DNA from: Melioribacteraceae bacterium 4301-Me
Lineage (GTDB): Bacteria > Bacteroidota > Ignavibacteria > Ignavibacteriales > Melioribacteraceae
Assembly (NCBI GenBank): GCA_041538185.1
Contig: JBGORM010000003.1
Span: 248,001 to 312,000 of the forward strand
Length of the DNA stretch: 64,000 bases
Reading direction: 5' to 3'
How positions within the stretch are numbered: position 1 is the first letter of the stretch; each line of letters starts with the position of its first letter. The position numbers and the translations under genes are program-made. Below, piece after piece: positions 39,430 through 48,052 of this stretch. Under the pieces are notes generated by a model that did not search any database, was not told the origin of the DNA, and saw only the letters and a program-made list of their open reading frames with translations.

Positions 39430-39694
39430 CCAAAAAATTATGTTGTCATTTAAATCGAAAATTAAAGATGATGGCAGTATTATACTGCCTTTTGATAAAT
39501 TAAGCGAACTAAGAAAAAGTAATGTGAAAGAAATAAAAGTAGATATTTATGCTGTCCCGACAATTGATAAAGCCGAACAAAAAATTATTAGCAAAATTAA
39601 AAAGTTACAATCATTACCAGAAAATATAATTTTCGATTTTTTGAAAAGTAAAGGTAGATTACCAAACAAATTTAAAAAGAAAGTGAAATTTTAA
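39419..39694 (+). CDS. Small protein of unknown function, possible antitoxin partner of PIN protein
   Basis: 91-aa basic protein with no family I recognise. It starts with TTG at 39419 inside the deoB end, 10-15 bases after GGAGAAAG; an ATG at 39440 is an alternative. The N-terminal part has a short strand-rich pattern (SIILPFDKLSEL), and the rest is Lys/Ile-rich, probably helical. Its stop overlaps the ATG of the PIN gene as TAATG. That coupling, small size and order are like VapB-VapC antitoxin-toxin pairs, but no AbrB or ribbon-helix-helix motif is clear. Confidence 0.6.
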   Translation: MKSNQKIMLSFKSKIKDDGSIILPFDKLSELRKSNVKEIKVDIYAVPTIDKAEQKIISKIKKLQSLPENIIFDFLKSKGRLPNKFKKKVKF

Positions 39695-40083
39695 TGAGGA
39701 GCGTTCGTCAATATCTTATAGAAACAGATGTTTTAATTGACCATTTAACTTACAATGGGAATTCATTTTCTTATCTTGAAATTGCTATGATGAAAGGTGT
39801 ATGTTTTACTACTGTATTGAATTCTTCCGAATTATATTTTTTTGCAAAGGAAGATTTTGAAAAGGAAGCTGTAGATTCTCTTATGAAGTCGTTAAAAATT
39901 TTAGGAATAAATTCACGATACAGTTTGAACGTTTCAGAATTTTTTAATAAAGTTGCGACAGTACGAGATGCATTATTTTGTAGTGTTGCAAAAAATAATA
40001 AGTTGCCAATTCTAACAGGTCAAACTTCGAGATACAAAAAGACTGGATTAAAAATTATTTCATTAGAACAATTACGAGGTTAA
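39694..40083 (+). CDS. PIN-domain protein (VapC-like putative ribonuclease)
   Basis: 129-aa protein with the PIN fold pattern. The first acidic site is in YLIETDVLIDHL (Asp near residue 12), the second is Glu in NSSELYFFAKEDF, and the third is Asp in VRDALFCSVAKNN. The usual final motif (LLTxD) reads PILTGQTSRY, so the fourth acidic residue is missing and catalysis may be weakened. It is tightly linked to the preceding small gene and one base from the first EutN gene. Toxin-antitoxin function is inferred from order only. Confidence 0.75.
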   Translation: MRSVRQYLIETDVLIDHLTYNGNSFSYLEIAMMKGVCFTTVLNSSELYFFAKEDFEKEAVDSLMKSLKILGINSRYSLNVSEFFNKVATVRDALFCSVAKNNKLPILTGQTSRYKKTGLKIISLEQLRG

Positions 40084-40084
40084 T

Positions 40085-40384
40085 TTGATATTAGGAAAAG
40101 TTATTGGAACTGTTTGGTCGACCCGCAAAGATGAAAATTTAGTTGGTGCCAAGTTTCTCATTGTGCGCCACCTTAATTTAGACCTTACACCAAAAGAAGC
40201 GACAGTAGTAGCCGTAGATTCTGTTGGAGCTGGTGTAGGTGAGGTTGTGCTTGTTGCTCAGGGTTCTTCAGCAAGACAAACAACATTTACAAAAAACAAG
40301 CCTGTAGATGCTGTTATTATGGCTATTGTAGATAAGCTTGATATAGCCATCAAAGAAAAAATAGAAGAAACTGCGGATGCATAA
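40085..40384 (+). CDS. EutN/CcmL bacterial microcompartment vertex protein, copy 1
   Basis: Members of this family form pentamers that cap the vertices of microcompartment shells. The 99-aa product starts with TTG (M-ILGKVIGTVWSTRKDENL) and has the family core VDSVGAGVGEVVLVAQGSSAR and PVDAVIMAIVDKL. The C-terminus has a short acidic tail. The next gene, which overlaps it by one base, is a second family member. No hexameric shell (BMC-domain) gene is in the window. Confidence 0.9.
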   Translation: MILGKVIGTVWSTRKDENLVGAKFLIVRHLNLDLTPKEATVVAVDSVGAGVGEVVLVAQGSSARQTTFTKNKPVDAVIMAIVDKLDIAIKEKIEETADA

Positions 40385-40653
40385 TGTATCTTGGTAAAAT
40401 TATTGGTACAATTTGGGCGACAAGAAAGTATAGCACTGTAACTGGTTATAAAATGCAATTAGTACAACCTATCAATTCAGAAAATGAAAAAATTGGTGAG
40501 CCAATTATTGCACTCGATACTATTGGTGCAGGGCCAGGCGAAGTAATTTATTATGTAACAGCAAGTGAGGCGGTAATTCCACTCGATGTAGATATGGCAC
40601 CCGTTGATGCTTCTATAGTTGGTATCGTAGATTCTATTAATATTAACAAATAA
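40384..40653 (+). CDS. EutN/CcmL bacterial microcompartment vertex protein, copy 2
   Basis: 89-aa paralogue of the preceding protein. It starts MYLGKIIGTIWATRKYSTV and keeps LDTIGAGPGEVIYYV and APVDASIVGIVDSI. It lacks the GSSAR stretch of copy 1, reading TASEAVI instead. The stop codon lies inside the rpoD Shine-Dalgarno region (TAAGGAGG), so the vertex genes and rpoD are probably on one transcript. Confidence 0.9.
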   Translation: MYLGKIIGTIWATRKYSTVTGYKMQLVQPINSENEKIGEPIIALDTIGAGPGEVIYYVTASEAVIPLDVDMAPVDASIVGIVDSININK

Positions 40654-40665
40654 GGAGGATGTGCC

Positions 40666-41520
40666 GTGAAAATTACTAAACAATATACCAACAGAGAAAG
40701 TCAATCGTTAGATAAGTATTTACAGGAAATAGGCAAGGTCGATCTTCTTACTCCCGAAGAAGAAATTGAACTTGCTATTAGAATAAAAAAGAACGACCAA
40801 AAGGCACTTGAAAAATTAGTTAAAGCAAACTTGAGATTTGTTGTTAGCGTTGCTAAACAATATCAAAATCAAGGATTATCTCTTGGTGATTTGATTAATG
40901 AAGGTAATTTAGGATTAATCAAAGCTGCAAAAAGGTTTGATGAAACAAGAGGATTTAAGTTTATCTCCTATGCTGTGTGGTGGATTAGGCAATCAATTTT
41001 ACAAGCTTTAGCTGAACAATCAAGAATAGTTAGACTTCCATTAAACAGAGTGGGTGCACTTAATAAAATTGGCAAAGCCTACAGCAATTTAGAGCAAGAG
41101 TTCGAAAGAGAACCCAGCGCTCATGAGCTGGCTTCAGAACTTGATATGGATATTTCTGAAGTTTCAGATGCTCTTAGAATTTCTGGTAGGCATATCTCTA
41201 TGGATGCGCCTTTCGTTCAAGGAGAAGAAAATCGCTTGCTTGATGTTCTTGAAAATGAAGAGCAGCCCTCACCTGATTATTTATTAATGTCGGATTCCCT
41301 CAGAAGAGAAATTGAACGCGCTTTATCTACTTTAACTGAAAGAGAAGCTGAAGTAGTTAAACTTTATTTTGGCCTAAACAAAGAACACTCCCTAACACTC
41401 GAAGAAATAGGGGAAAAGTTTAATTTGACAAGAGAAAGAGTACGTCAAATTAAAGAGAAAGCAATTCGCAGATTACGACACGCATCAAGAAGTAAAAATT
41501 TAAGAGCTTATTTAGGTTGA
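40666..41520 (+). CDS. rpoD: RNA polymerase primary sigma factor, Bacteroidetes type
   Basis: Housekeeping sigma factor. The 284-aa product is the short form without region 1.1. Region 2 shows [20 protein letters not shown] and [19 protein letters not shown]; region 4 has the helix-turn-helix [20 protein letters not shown]. It starts with GTG 6 bases after AAGGAGG. Sigma factors of this type in Bacteroidetes recognise TTTG/TAnnTTTG promoters, matching candidates at 4531, 42393 and 55103. It lies between the vertex genes and an NlpC/P60 lipoprotein gene. Confidence 0.95.
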   Translation: MKITKQYTNRESQSLDKYLQEIGKVDLLTPEEEIELAIRIKKNDQKALEKLVKANLRFVVSVAKQYQNQGLSLGDLINEGNLGLIKAAKRFDETRGFKFISYAVWWIRQSILQALAEQSRIVRLPLNRVGALNKIGKAYSNLEQEFEREPSAHELASELDMDISEVSDALRISGRHISMDAPFVQGEENRLLDVLENEEQPSPDYLLMSDSLRREIERALSTLTEREAEVVKLYFGLNKEHSLTLEEIGEKFNLTRERVRQIKEKAIRRLRHASRSKNLRAYLG

Positions 41521-41529
41521 AAATAAACT

Positions 41530-42276
41530 GTGAAAAACACTAAGTCATTTATTTTAATTTTGTGGCCAGTGTTCATTTTTCTTGTTTTATCGTGTTCTTC
41601 CTCTTCTTATTCAGAAAGATATTCTAAATCTAACGAAAGCGAGGAGAAGTCAAACTCCAATTCTGTTAAATTTACTTCGGAAAAAAATGGAGCTGTAAAA
41701 GATACTGCAAACGACTTTATTACTACTTCCTCATTAAATAACGGACCAGAAATATCAGTTTATGATAACCAAACAAGCGATAGCACTGAGTTTGATGTGC
41801 CCCCACCTCAAAATTCTGACAGCCCATTCGAAACAAAAAAATTTATTGAAAATTATGAAAAGCTTAAAAGCTTTAACGTAGCCCTCACTCCTCGCGAAAA
41901 AATCTTATTCGAAATAATTAAATTTATTGATACACCATATAAGTATGGTGGTAATTCTGATAATGGCATCGACTGCTCAGCCTTTACGAGAGAAATTTTT
42001 GAATCTTCTGTATCAATTGAGCTCCCACGAACTGCAAGTGAACAATTTAAAGTGGGCAAAAAAGTGAATAACAAAAATGATTTGCAATTTGGTGATTTAA
42101 TTTTTTTTAATACAACACGAAAAAGCTATCCAGGGCATGTCGGCATTTACTTGGGCGATGATAAATTTGTTCACGCAAGCCGTTCTTTGGGCGTAACTAT
42201 TTCAACTTTGGATGAACCATACTATAAACAACGTTATGTAGGTGCAAGAAGAATTGAGAATATCCCTTTGAATTAG
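41530..42276 (+). CDS. NlpC/P60-family lipoprotein (putative cell-wall endopeptidase)
   Basis: Likely cleaves peptide bonds in peptidoglycan (D-Glu-meso-DAP type) from a membrane anchor. The 248-aa product starts with GTG and has a lipoprotein signal peptide ending in LVLSC (about residue 22). A long Ser/Asn-rich linker (residues 23-110) leads to the NlpC/P60 domain. The catalytic Cys is in NGIDCSAFTREIF, the first His in GHVGIYLGDD and the last polar position in KFVHASRS. It starts 9 bases after rpoD. Confidence 0.9.
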   Translation: MKNTKSFILILWPVFIFLVLSCSSSSYSERYSKSNESEEKSNSNSVKFTSEKNGAVKDTANDFITTSSLNNGPEISVYDNQTSDSTEFDVPPPQNSDSPFETKKFIENYEKLKSFNVALTPREKILFEIIKFIDTPYKYGGNSDNGIDCSAFTREIFESSVSIELPRTASEQFKVGKKVNNKNDLQFGDLIFFNTTRKSYPGHVGIYLGDDKFVHASRSLGVTISTLDEPYYKQRYVGARRIENIPLN

Positions 42277-42289
42277 AGATAAAAATTGC

Positions 42290-42365
42290 TAACCTAATTT
42301 AACCTCAAAATCTGTTTAACCTAAATTTCCCTAACCTCTCAGCATGCTGATAGAAAATTTGGGTT
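42290..42365 (+). repeat. Structured intergenic element with four TAACCT repeats
   Basis: TAACCT occurs at 42290, 42300, 42317 and 42332. The third copy is part of AACCTAAATTT (42318-42328), which pairs with AAATTTGGGTT (42355-42365). Inside that stem lies the 12-base perfect palindrome TCAGCATGCTGA (42339-42350). There is no T-tract, so it is not a standard terminator of the upstream gene. It may be a regulatory site for fumC. Confidence 0.5.
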
Positions 42366-42392
42366 GAATTAAAAACCAAAAAATGGAATGAA

Positions 42393-42423
42393 TTGAATTT
42401 CAGATATGATTGACTTAATTTTG
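42393..42423 (+). promoter_or_regulatory. Candidate Bacteroidetes-type promoter of fumC
   Basis: TTG (42393-42395), 20 bases, then TAATTTTG (42416-42423), an exact TAnnTTTG. The predicted start would be about 30 bases before the fumC ATG. The TAACCT element lies directly upstream. Confidence 0.5.
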
Positions 42424-42459
42424 ATTTAATAATAAAATGAAATTAAATTGGAGAAAAAA

Positions 42460-43851
42460 ATGGAATTTAGAATTGAAACAGATAGCATGGGAGAAGTAAA
42501 AGTCCCTGTTGACAAATATTATGGTGCTCAGACTGCAAGGTCATTAATGAACTTTAAAATAGGCGGAGAAAGGTTTCCTTTTGAATTAATTCGAGCGTTA
42601 GCCATAGTTAAAAAAGCAGCAGCTCTTACTAACCAAGAATTAGGGACGTTATCTTCTGAAAAAGCCGAATTAATTGTAAAAGCTGCAGATGAAGTAATTG
42701 AAGGAAAATTAAATGACCATTTCCCGCTTGTTGTTTGGCAAACAGGCAGTGGAACTCAAACCAATATGAATGTTAATGAAGTAATTTCCAATCGTGCTAT
42801 TGAAATGGCTGGCGGACAAATGGGAAGTAAAAAGCCTATTCATCCAAATGATGATGTTAACAAATCACAATCAACTAACGATGCTTTCCCAACAGCAATT
42901 CATATTGCAGCAGTGGAGGAGATTTTTCGGCGTTTAATACCAATGGTAACAAAGTTAAGAGATGCACTTGCAGTAAAAGCTGATGAATTTAAAGATATTA
43001 TTAAAATTGGCCGAACACATTTAATGGATGCTACACCCCTTACTTTGGGGAATGAATTCTCTGGTTATGCACAACAGCTTACTAACGGTTTAGAAAGAAT
43101 TAAAGATAGTTTAAAAAGACTGCTTGAAATTCCATTAGGCGGCACTGCCGTAGGAACGGGACTAAACACAGTAGGGGATTATGCTGAAAGGGTTGCAAAA
43201 AAGATTTCTGAATTAACTGGAAAAGAATTTAAAACTGCTCCCAATAAATTTGAGGCTATGGCAGGCAAAGATGCTATAGTTGAGATGCATGGTGTATTAA
43301 AAACTTTAGCAGCATCTTTAGTCAAAATTGCAAATGATATTAGGTGGCTCGGCTCAGGTCCTCGCTGCGGAATAGGCGAGATTATCTTGCCTGAGAATGA
43401 GCCGGGAAGTTCAATAATGCCCGGCAAAGTTAATCCAACTCAAGCAGAAGCAATGACAATGGTTTGTTATCAGGTTTTTGGTAACGATGTTACGATTAAT
43501 TTTGCTGGAGCAAGTGGTAATTTTGAATTAAATGTTTTTATGCCTGTTATTGCATTTAATTTCTTACAGTCTATTAGATTGCTTGCTGATGCATGCGAAA
43601 GTTTTACGGATAATTGCGTTGTAGGAATAAAGCCGAATCTAAAGAACATAAAGAAGAACCTTGAGAATTCTTTAATGCTGGTTACAGCTTTAAATCCGAT
43701 AATTGGTTATGATAATGCTGCAAAGGTGGCAAAAAAAGCACACAAAGAGGATAAGACATTAAAAGAAGCTGCTGTTGAACTTGGACTTTTAACAGCAGAA
43801 AAATTTGATGAAATTGTTAGACCAGAAAAAATGATTGGTCCTAAAAAATAA
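42460..43851 (+). CDS. fumC: Class II fumarate hydratase
   Basis: Iron-independent fumarase of the TCA cycle: fumarate plus water to L-malate. From ATG 42460 ([16 protein letters not shown]), six bases after GGAG, the product is 463 aa; a TTG at 42448 is an unlikely alternative because it overlaps the Shine-Dalgarno. The superfamily signature [17 protein letters not shown] is near residue 320, and [13 protein letters not shown] and [14 protein letters not shown] fit FumC. It is a single-gene unit with its own promoter and terminator. Confidence 0.97.
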   Translation: MEFRIETDSMGEVKVPVDKYYGAQTARSLMNFKIGGERFPFELIRALAIVKKAAALTNQELGTLSSEKAELIVKAADEVIEGKLNDHFPLVVWQTGSGTQTNMNVNEVISNRAIEMAGGQMGSKKPIHPNDDVNKSQSTNDAFPTAIHIAAVEEIFRRLIPMVTKLRDALAVKADEFKDIIKIGRTHLMDATPLTLGNEFSGYAQQLTNGLERIKDSLKRLLEIPLGGTAVGTGLNTVGDYAERVAKKISELTGKEFKTAPNKFEAMAGKDAIVEMHGVLKTLAASLVKIANDIRWLGSGPRCGIGEIILPENEPGSSIMPGKVNPTQAEAMTMVCYQVFGNDVTINFAGASGNFELNVFMPVIAFNFLQSIRLLADACESFTDNCVVGIKPNLKNIKKNLENSLMLVTALNPIIGYDNAAKVAKKAHKEDKTLKEAAVELGLLTAEKFDEIVRPEKMIGPKK

Positions 43852-43915
43852 TTTCTGATTTTTATATTTGATACAAAAAAAGAAGCAGCGAGATAGTTTC
43901 AAAAAAGTAAAGCAG

Positions 43916-43947
43916 ATAGGGGCTGAATTTACCAGCCCCTATTTTTA
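43916..43947 (+). terminator. Rho-independent terminator of fumC
   Basis: ATAGGGGCTG (43916-43925) and CAGCCCCTAT (43933-43942) form a perfect 10-bp stem around AATTTAC, ending in TTTTT. It lies between convergent fumC and the inositol-phosphate synthase gene. Read on the minus strand the T-tract is poor, so it mainly serves fumC. Confidence 0.9.
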
Positions 43948-43959
43948 TGTTTAGTTAAG

Positions 43960-45303
43960 TCAGTCATAAAATTCCGGGATTTCAACAATATGTTGAACTC
44001 CATTAGAATCTAGATGAGTTATAAGAGGTTCGTTCATCAAATTTCGTAATGTATTTTTTAGTTTCATCATTTGGATAAATAAATCGTGTTCTGGGATAAC
44101 ATTAGGGGAATGTATTGGACTTTTGAAGAATAACGACATCCATTCTTGAATTCCTTTCATGCTGCTTCGTTGTGCAAGGTCAGCAAATAAAACCAAGTCT
44201 AATACAATAGGAGCCGCTAAAATAGAGTCGCGGCAAAGGAAATTAATTTTTAACTGCATCTGATATCCAAGCCATCCAAAAATATCAATATTATCCCATC
44301 CTTCTTTGTTATCTCCTCGCGGTGGATAATAATTTATTCTAACTTTATGAAAATAGTTGCCATATAAGTCAGGATACAAACTTGGTTGTAATATTGAATC
44401 AATAACAGAAAGCTTGCTTTCTTCTTTAGTTTTAAATGAGCCGGGGTCATCCAGGACTTCACCATCTCTATTACCTAAGATGTTTGTTGAGAACCATCCG
44501 CTTAATCCTAATAATCTAGCTTTTAACATTGGGGCTATAACTGTCTTAACTAGGGTTTGTCCTGTTTTAAAATCTTTCCCTGCAAGCGGTACATTCATCT
44601 CATTTGCTAATTCAACTATGGCTGGGATGTCAGAACTTAAATTAGGCGAGCCATTTACATACGGCACACCTTCAGATACAGCGGCATAGGCATAAAGCAT
44701 GCTTGGTGAAATATCGGGGTGATTCTCCTGCATTCCTTTAATAAAGGCATCTTTACTTTGATGAACTTCGCTAAGAGGAATGTAAGTTTCGGTACTAGCG
44801 GACCAAATGACTACTAACCTATCACATGAATTTGATTCCTTAAATTTTCGAATGTCATCTCTTAATTTCATCATTAGTTCATATTTATTATTTCCTTCTT
44901 TTACGTAGTTGCCATTTAACCTCTTCACATAGTTTTTATCGAAAACGCCTTTCATAGGTTTCAATAATTTTAATTCTTCGGCTACATTGTTGAGGTCTGA
45001 ATCGTAAAGTACCTTTGCATATTTTGCGGCCTCATAGCAATTTTCATCTCGTATGTCCCAGCCTCCAAATACTAAGTCATTAATTGAAGCTAAGGGAACA
45101 AAATCTTTGATTAAGGGGAAGTTATTATCAGATCTTTTCCCAATTCTGATAGTACCAATTTGAGTCAATGAACCTATTGGTTTAGCTAATCCTTTTCTAA
45201 CTGAGTGAACCCCAGCCAAAAAAGTAGTTGATACAGCTCCATTTAGTCCTACAATTAAAACACCTAATTTGCCTTCAGGCTTTTGAATTTGATTTGGTTT
45301 CAT
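43960..45303 (-). CDS. ino1: Myo-inositol-1-phosphate synthase
   Basis: NAD-dependent isomerase that converts glucose 6-phosphate to 1D-myo-inositol 3-phosphate. The 447-aa product has the Rossmann start KLGVLIVGLNGAVSTTFLAG, then FGGWDIRDENCYEAA, YVNGSPNLSSDIPAI, AGKDFKTGQTLVKTV and GWFSTNILGNRDGEVL, with the catalytic lysines in the last regions. It is preceded by AAGGAGAG. It is the last gene of the minus-strand operon and probably supplies the inositol phosphate used by the upstream transferases. Confidence 0.95.
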   Translation of the reverse strand: MKPNQIQKPEGKLGVLIVGLNGAVSTTFLAGVHSVRKGLAKPIGSLTQIGTIRIGKRSDNNFPLIKDFVPLASINDLVFGGWDIRDENCYEAAKYAKVLYDSDLNNVAEELKLLKPMKGVFDKNYVKRLNGNYVKEGNNKYELMMKLRDDIRKFKESNSCDRLVVIWSASTETYIPLSEVHQSKDAFIKGMQENHPDISPSMLYAYAAVSEGVPYVNGSPNLSSDIPAIVELANEMNVPLAGKDFKTGQTLVKTVIAPMLKARLLGLSGWFSTNILGNRDGEVLDDPGSFKTKEESKLSVIDSILQPSLYPDLYGNYFHKVRINYYPPRGDNKEGWDNIDIFGWLGYQMQLKINFLCRDSILAAPIVLDLVLFADLAQRSSMKGIQEWMSLFFKSPIHSPNVIPEHDLFIQMMKLKNTLRNLMNEPLITHLDSNGVQHIVEIPEFYD

Positions 45304-45335
45304 CTCTCTCTCCTTATGTAAATTTTAAAATTTAT

Positions 45336-46037
45336 TTAATTTGTCTTAGTTAGTGCATCTGGCAACTCCATTATTGTTTTAATTATTAGGTCAGCATCTT
45401 TTGTTTCTTGTGGTATTGACCATCCTTTATTGTTTATCCAAATTGTAAAGCAGCCTAGTAATTTGGCAGGTGATATATCCTTTTCGTATGAATCGCCAAT
45501 TACAATAGTTTCAGAAGGTAAAGCATTTGTTTGATTGATTGCTATTTCAAAAATTTTTAAATCGGGCTTTCTTACTCCCACAACGGCTGAGTCAATGATA
45601 ACTTTAAAATATTTTTTCAGTGACAGTTCTTCTAATTCGGTCTCTAAATTTCCATAGTAATTAGATATAATTCCCAGCTTGTAAGTTGAAGATAATGACT
45701 CCAAAATTATTTTTGATGCATTTACATTTTTAATTACAGATAAGTAACAGTATTCTGTAATCTCATCTATAATAAAATCATAAACGTTTGATAAATAAAA
45801 ATTCTTATATAGGTATTCCAACTGAAATTCGATTTTATATTTTAAAGTTTTTCTTAGACCGAATTCACGTTCTATTACCAAAGAGCATTTTTTTTCTGCA
45901 TACACAAAAGCTTCTCTTAAATTTTCTTTTACAATAGGAACACGAAAATGATGGTAAGCTTCGTAAAACTTTTCGAACCAGTGAATACCATCGGTGTCCA
46001 AAGTTCCACCGTAATCAAACAGAATTGCTTTTTTCAT
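45336..46037 (-). CDS. HAD-superfamily hydrolase-like protein with altered motif I
   Basis: 233-aa protein of the HAD fold with a helical cap. Motif I is ILFDYGGTLDTDG: the nucleophile Asp is present, but the usual second Asp (DxD) is Gly. Motif II is LGIISNYYG, and the motif III/IV region is VGVRKPDLKIF and IVIGDSYEKDI. The second Asp normally acts as general acid/base, so activity as a phosphomonoesterase is uncertain. It overlaps the flippase gene by 23 bases. In context it could dephosphorylate or bind an inositol-phosphate intermediate. Confidence 0.85.
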   Translation of the reverse strand: MKKAILFDYGGTLDTDGIHWFEKFYEAYHHFRVPIVKENLREAFVYAEKKCSLVIEREFGLRKTLKYKIEFQLEYLYKNFYLSNVYDFIIDEITEYCYLSVIKNVNASKIILESLSSTYKLGIISNYYGNLETELEELSLKKYFKVIIDSAVVGVRKPDLKIFEIAINQTNALPSETIVIGDSYEKDISPAKLLGCFTIWINNKGWSIPQETKDADLIIKTIMELPDALTKTN

Positions 46038-47037
46038 ATTCTATTTCTTTTAGTAGTTCTTTGTTTAATTTTTTGCCGCTTAGTGCAATTAAAATTAGAC
46101 CGATTAAAATCCAGAACAGCTCACGTATTCTATTTACTAAGCCAACATAAATGCCGAGAGCTGAAGAGATTTTAATGGTTCCCAGCACTAAAGCTAATCC
46201 ACCTTCTCTTGAGCCTAACTCCATGGGCATAAAGAAAAATAGGTTTATGATAAAAGTAGAAACTGCACTTATATACAGGGCTTCAGGAAAGGTGATGTCT
46301 ATTCCAATTGCTTTTAGTATGAAAAGATTTTCAAGTGAACCGATTATTCTTGCTAAAATTTCCCATGAAAGTGCCTGATAAAATTTTCTTCTTCGATTTA
46401 AATAAAGCTCTGTTATATAGTAATCTACTTTTTGTATTGAAGTAACTTTACTTGAAAGTGGTGCTGTTAATTTTTTTACAAAAGGAATTTTTAACGTTAC
46501 GTTTAATAATGAATTTACAATTCCTTTTTTGTGACGCATTATAATTAAATATACAACAATGGAAAAAAGCAAAAGGACAGAGATAAGAATAATTTTTGTA
46601 ATTGGAGAAAGAGCAAGTGAAGCTAAGGCCAGTAAAATTATAATCATCCAAAAAAGAAATGAAGAAAGAATATGAATCATTGTATAAAGTAAAGTAACAG
46701 ACACTGCTCTGCTTGTGCCAATTAGATTTTTTAGTTCTGCTATTCGGTATGGTTCTCCACCAACGGCAATTGATGGAGTTATATAGTTGAGAGCAAATCC
46801 ACTGATGGTTATAGATATTATTTTGTGAAAGGGTATATTGTTGTTGTTACCTATAATTAATTTCCAAGCAAAAGAGTTAAATAAATATACGAAAGCCCAA
46901 ATAGTGATGACAGGAATGAAATACCATCCAGTTTTATGCAAATTGACAATAATGTTTTCTACTCCAAAATCAATTACTAAATAGGTAAAAATGCCTATAC
47001 CAACCAAGAGCAGTATGAGTCTGAATTTTTTATTCAT
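46015..47037 (-). CDS. Flippase-like integral membrane protein (LPG synthase TM / UPF0104 family)
   Basis: 340-aa polytopic inner-membrane protein with about eight hydrophobic segments. It resembles the membrane domain of lysylphosphatidylglycerol synthase: SIAVGGEPYRIAELKNLIG near residue 93 and ELGSREGGLALVLG near residue 278. It has no attached aminoacyl-transferase domain. Stand-alone members are proposed lipid or glycolipid flippases. It overlaps the oxidoreductase stop by 8 bases. In this operon it could flip the product of the CDP-alcohol phosphotransferase; this is inference. Confidence 0.85.
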   Translation of the reverse strand: MNKKFRLILLLVGIGIFTYLVIDFGVENIIVNLHKTGWYFIPVITIWAFVYLFNSFAWKLIIGNNNNIPFHKIISITISGFALNYITPSIAVGGEPYRIAELKNLIGTSRAVSVTLLYTMIHILSSFLFWMIIILLALASLALSPITKIILISVLLLFSIVVYLIIMRHKKGIVNSLLNVTLKIPFVKKLTAPLSSKVTSIQKVDYYITELYLNRRRKFYQALSWEILARIIGSLENLFILKAIGIDITFPEALYISAVSTFIINLFFFMPMELGSREGGLALVLGTIKISSALGIYVGLVNRIRELFWILIGLILIALSGKKLNKELLKEIEYEKSNSV

Positions 47038-48052
47038 TTAATAATGCAATTGTTCTTCTTGTACTGGAAGATTCATAACATTTATCTAATAAATAAGTTG
47101 TGTAGTAAGCCTCTGTTAGTCCATTTTTATGGTAATCTTTTTTTTCTAAAGCGGTTATAAAATCAAGAAACAGCTCTTCGTAAAGTTTAGTGTAGTTTGA
47201 CTTATCCGAAACATTAGGCACGGGAATTTTTTCTTCTTTACCATTTTTAATTTTTATTGCGTGGTCGTTTCCGTAGTAAAAAATGCTTCCATTATTAGAG
47301 ATTAATTTAGCTTCGTTCAATCGAGAATGATAAGCCCAAGTGAGATTAATTTGGACAACACCTTTATCAAATTCCAAAATAGTTTCTGAACTATCTTCTA
47401 CGTTAAAAGTATTGTGGGCAAGATTGTAATTAATTGTTGTAACTTTATTGGGTTTTCCTAAGAGCCATGTGGATAAGTATAAATAATGGAAGCCAATATC
47501 ACTTAAAATCCCTCCGCCGCTAATTTTTTTATTTAATCGCCAAGGGGACGAAGTTGGGTTCAATCCCTTGTCTGCCCCTGCCCTGAAGACATTAAATTGT
47601 AAAAGTACTTTGGATTTGTCTTCTAATTCTTTTAAAAAAGATTTGTATTCCTGCCAAAGAGGAGAGTATTTATATTGATGGCATGGAATGAAAAAGATGT
47701 TGGAATTGATAATTTTTCTATAAACTTCATTCGCTTCTTCGTAAGAAATTGTGAAAGGTTTTTCACATATAACATGGAGTTTTTTTTCTACCGCCCAGTT
47801 TATTATTTCCTTATGATAGTTTGGCGGTGTAGTAATATCAATAAAATCAATTTTTTCTTTAGAGTACATTTCGTCTAACGATTCATAAAATTTTATGTGA
47901 CTGAATTCTTTTTCGCTTTTTTCTCTTGTGTCTTTGTCAATTTCTACAACTGAAGTAATATTGATTTTATCCTTTAGTTTATCAGAGCAAAACGCACTTA
48001 AATGATTAGTCCTTGCTATTTTTCCGAATCCTACAATTGCACCATTAAACAT
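47030..48052 (-). CDS. Gfo/Idh/MocA-family NAD(P)-dependent oxidoreductase
   Basis: 340-aa dehydrogenase related to inositol and sugar dehydrogenases. The Rossmann start is GAIVGFGKIARTNHLSAF, followed by the family motif HVICEKPFTISYEEA near residue 93. The catalytic-domain motif GGGILSDIGFHYLYLS supplies the Asp and His usually needed. Its substrate cannot be read from sequence; in this operon a cyclitol or sugar hydroxyl is likely, yielding a keto group that the neighbouring aminotransferase could use. It overlaps the CDP-alcohol phosphotransferase gene by 8 bases. Confidence 0.9.
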   Translation of the reverse strand: MFNGAIVGFGKIARTNHLSAFCSDKLKDKINITSVVEIDKDTREKSEKEFSHIKFYESLDEMYSKEKIDFIDITTPPNYHKEIINWAVEKKLHVICEKPFTISYEEANEVYRKIINSNIFFIPCHQYKYSPLWQEYKSFLKELEDKSKVLLQFNVFRAGADKGLNPTSSPWRLNKKISGGGILSDIGFHYLYLSTWLLGKPNKVTTINYNLAHNTFNVEDSSETILEFDKGVVQINLTWAYHSRLNEAKLISNNGSIFYYGNDHAIKIKNGKEEKIPVPNVSDKSNYTKLYEELFLDFITALEKKDYHKNGLTEAYYTTYLLDKCYESSSTRRTIALLNE

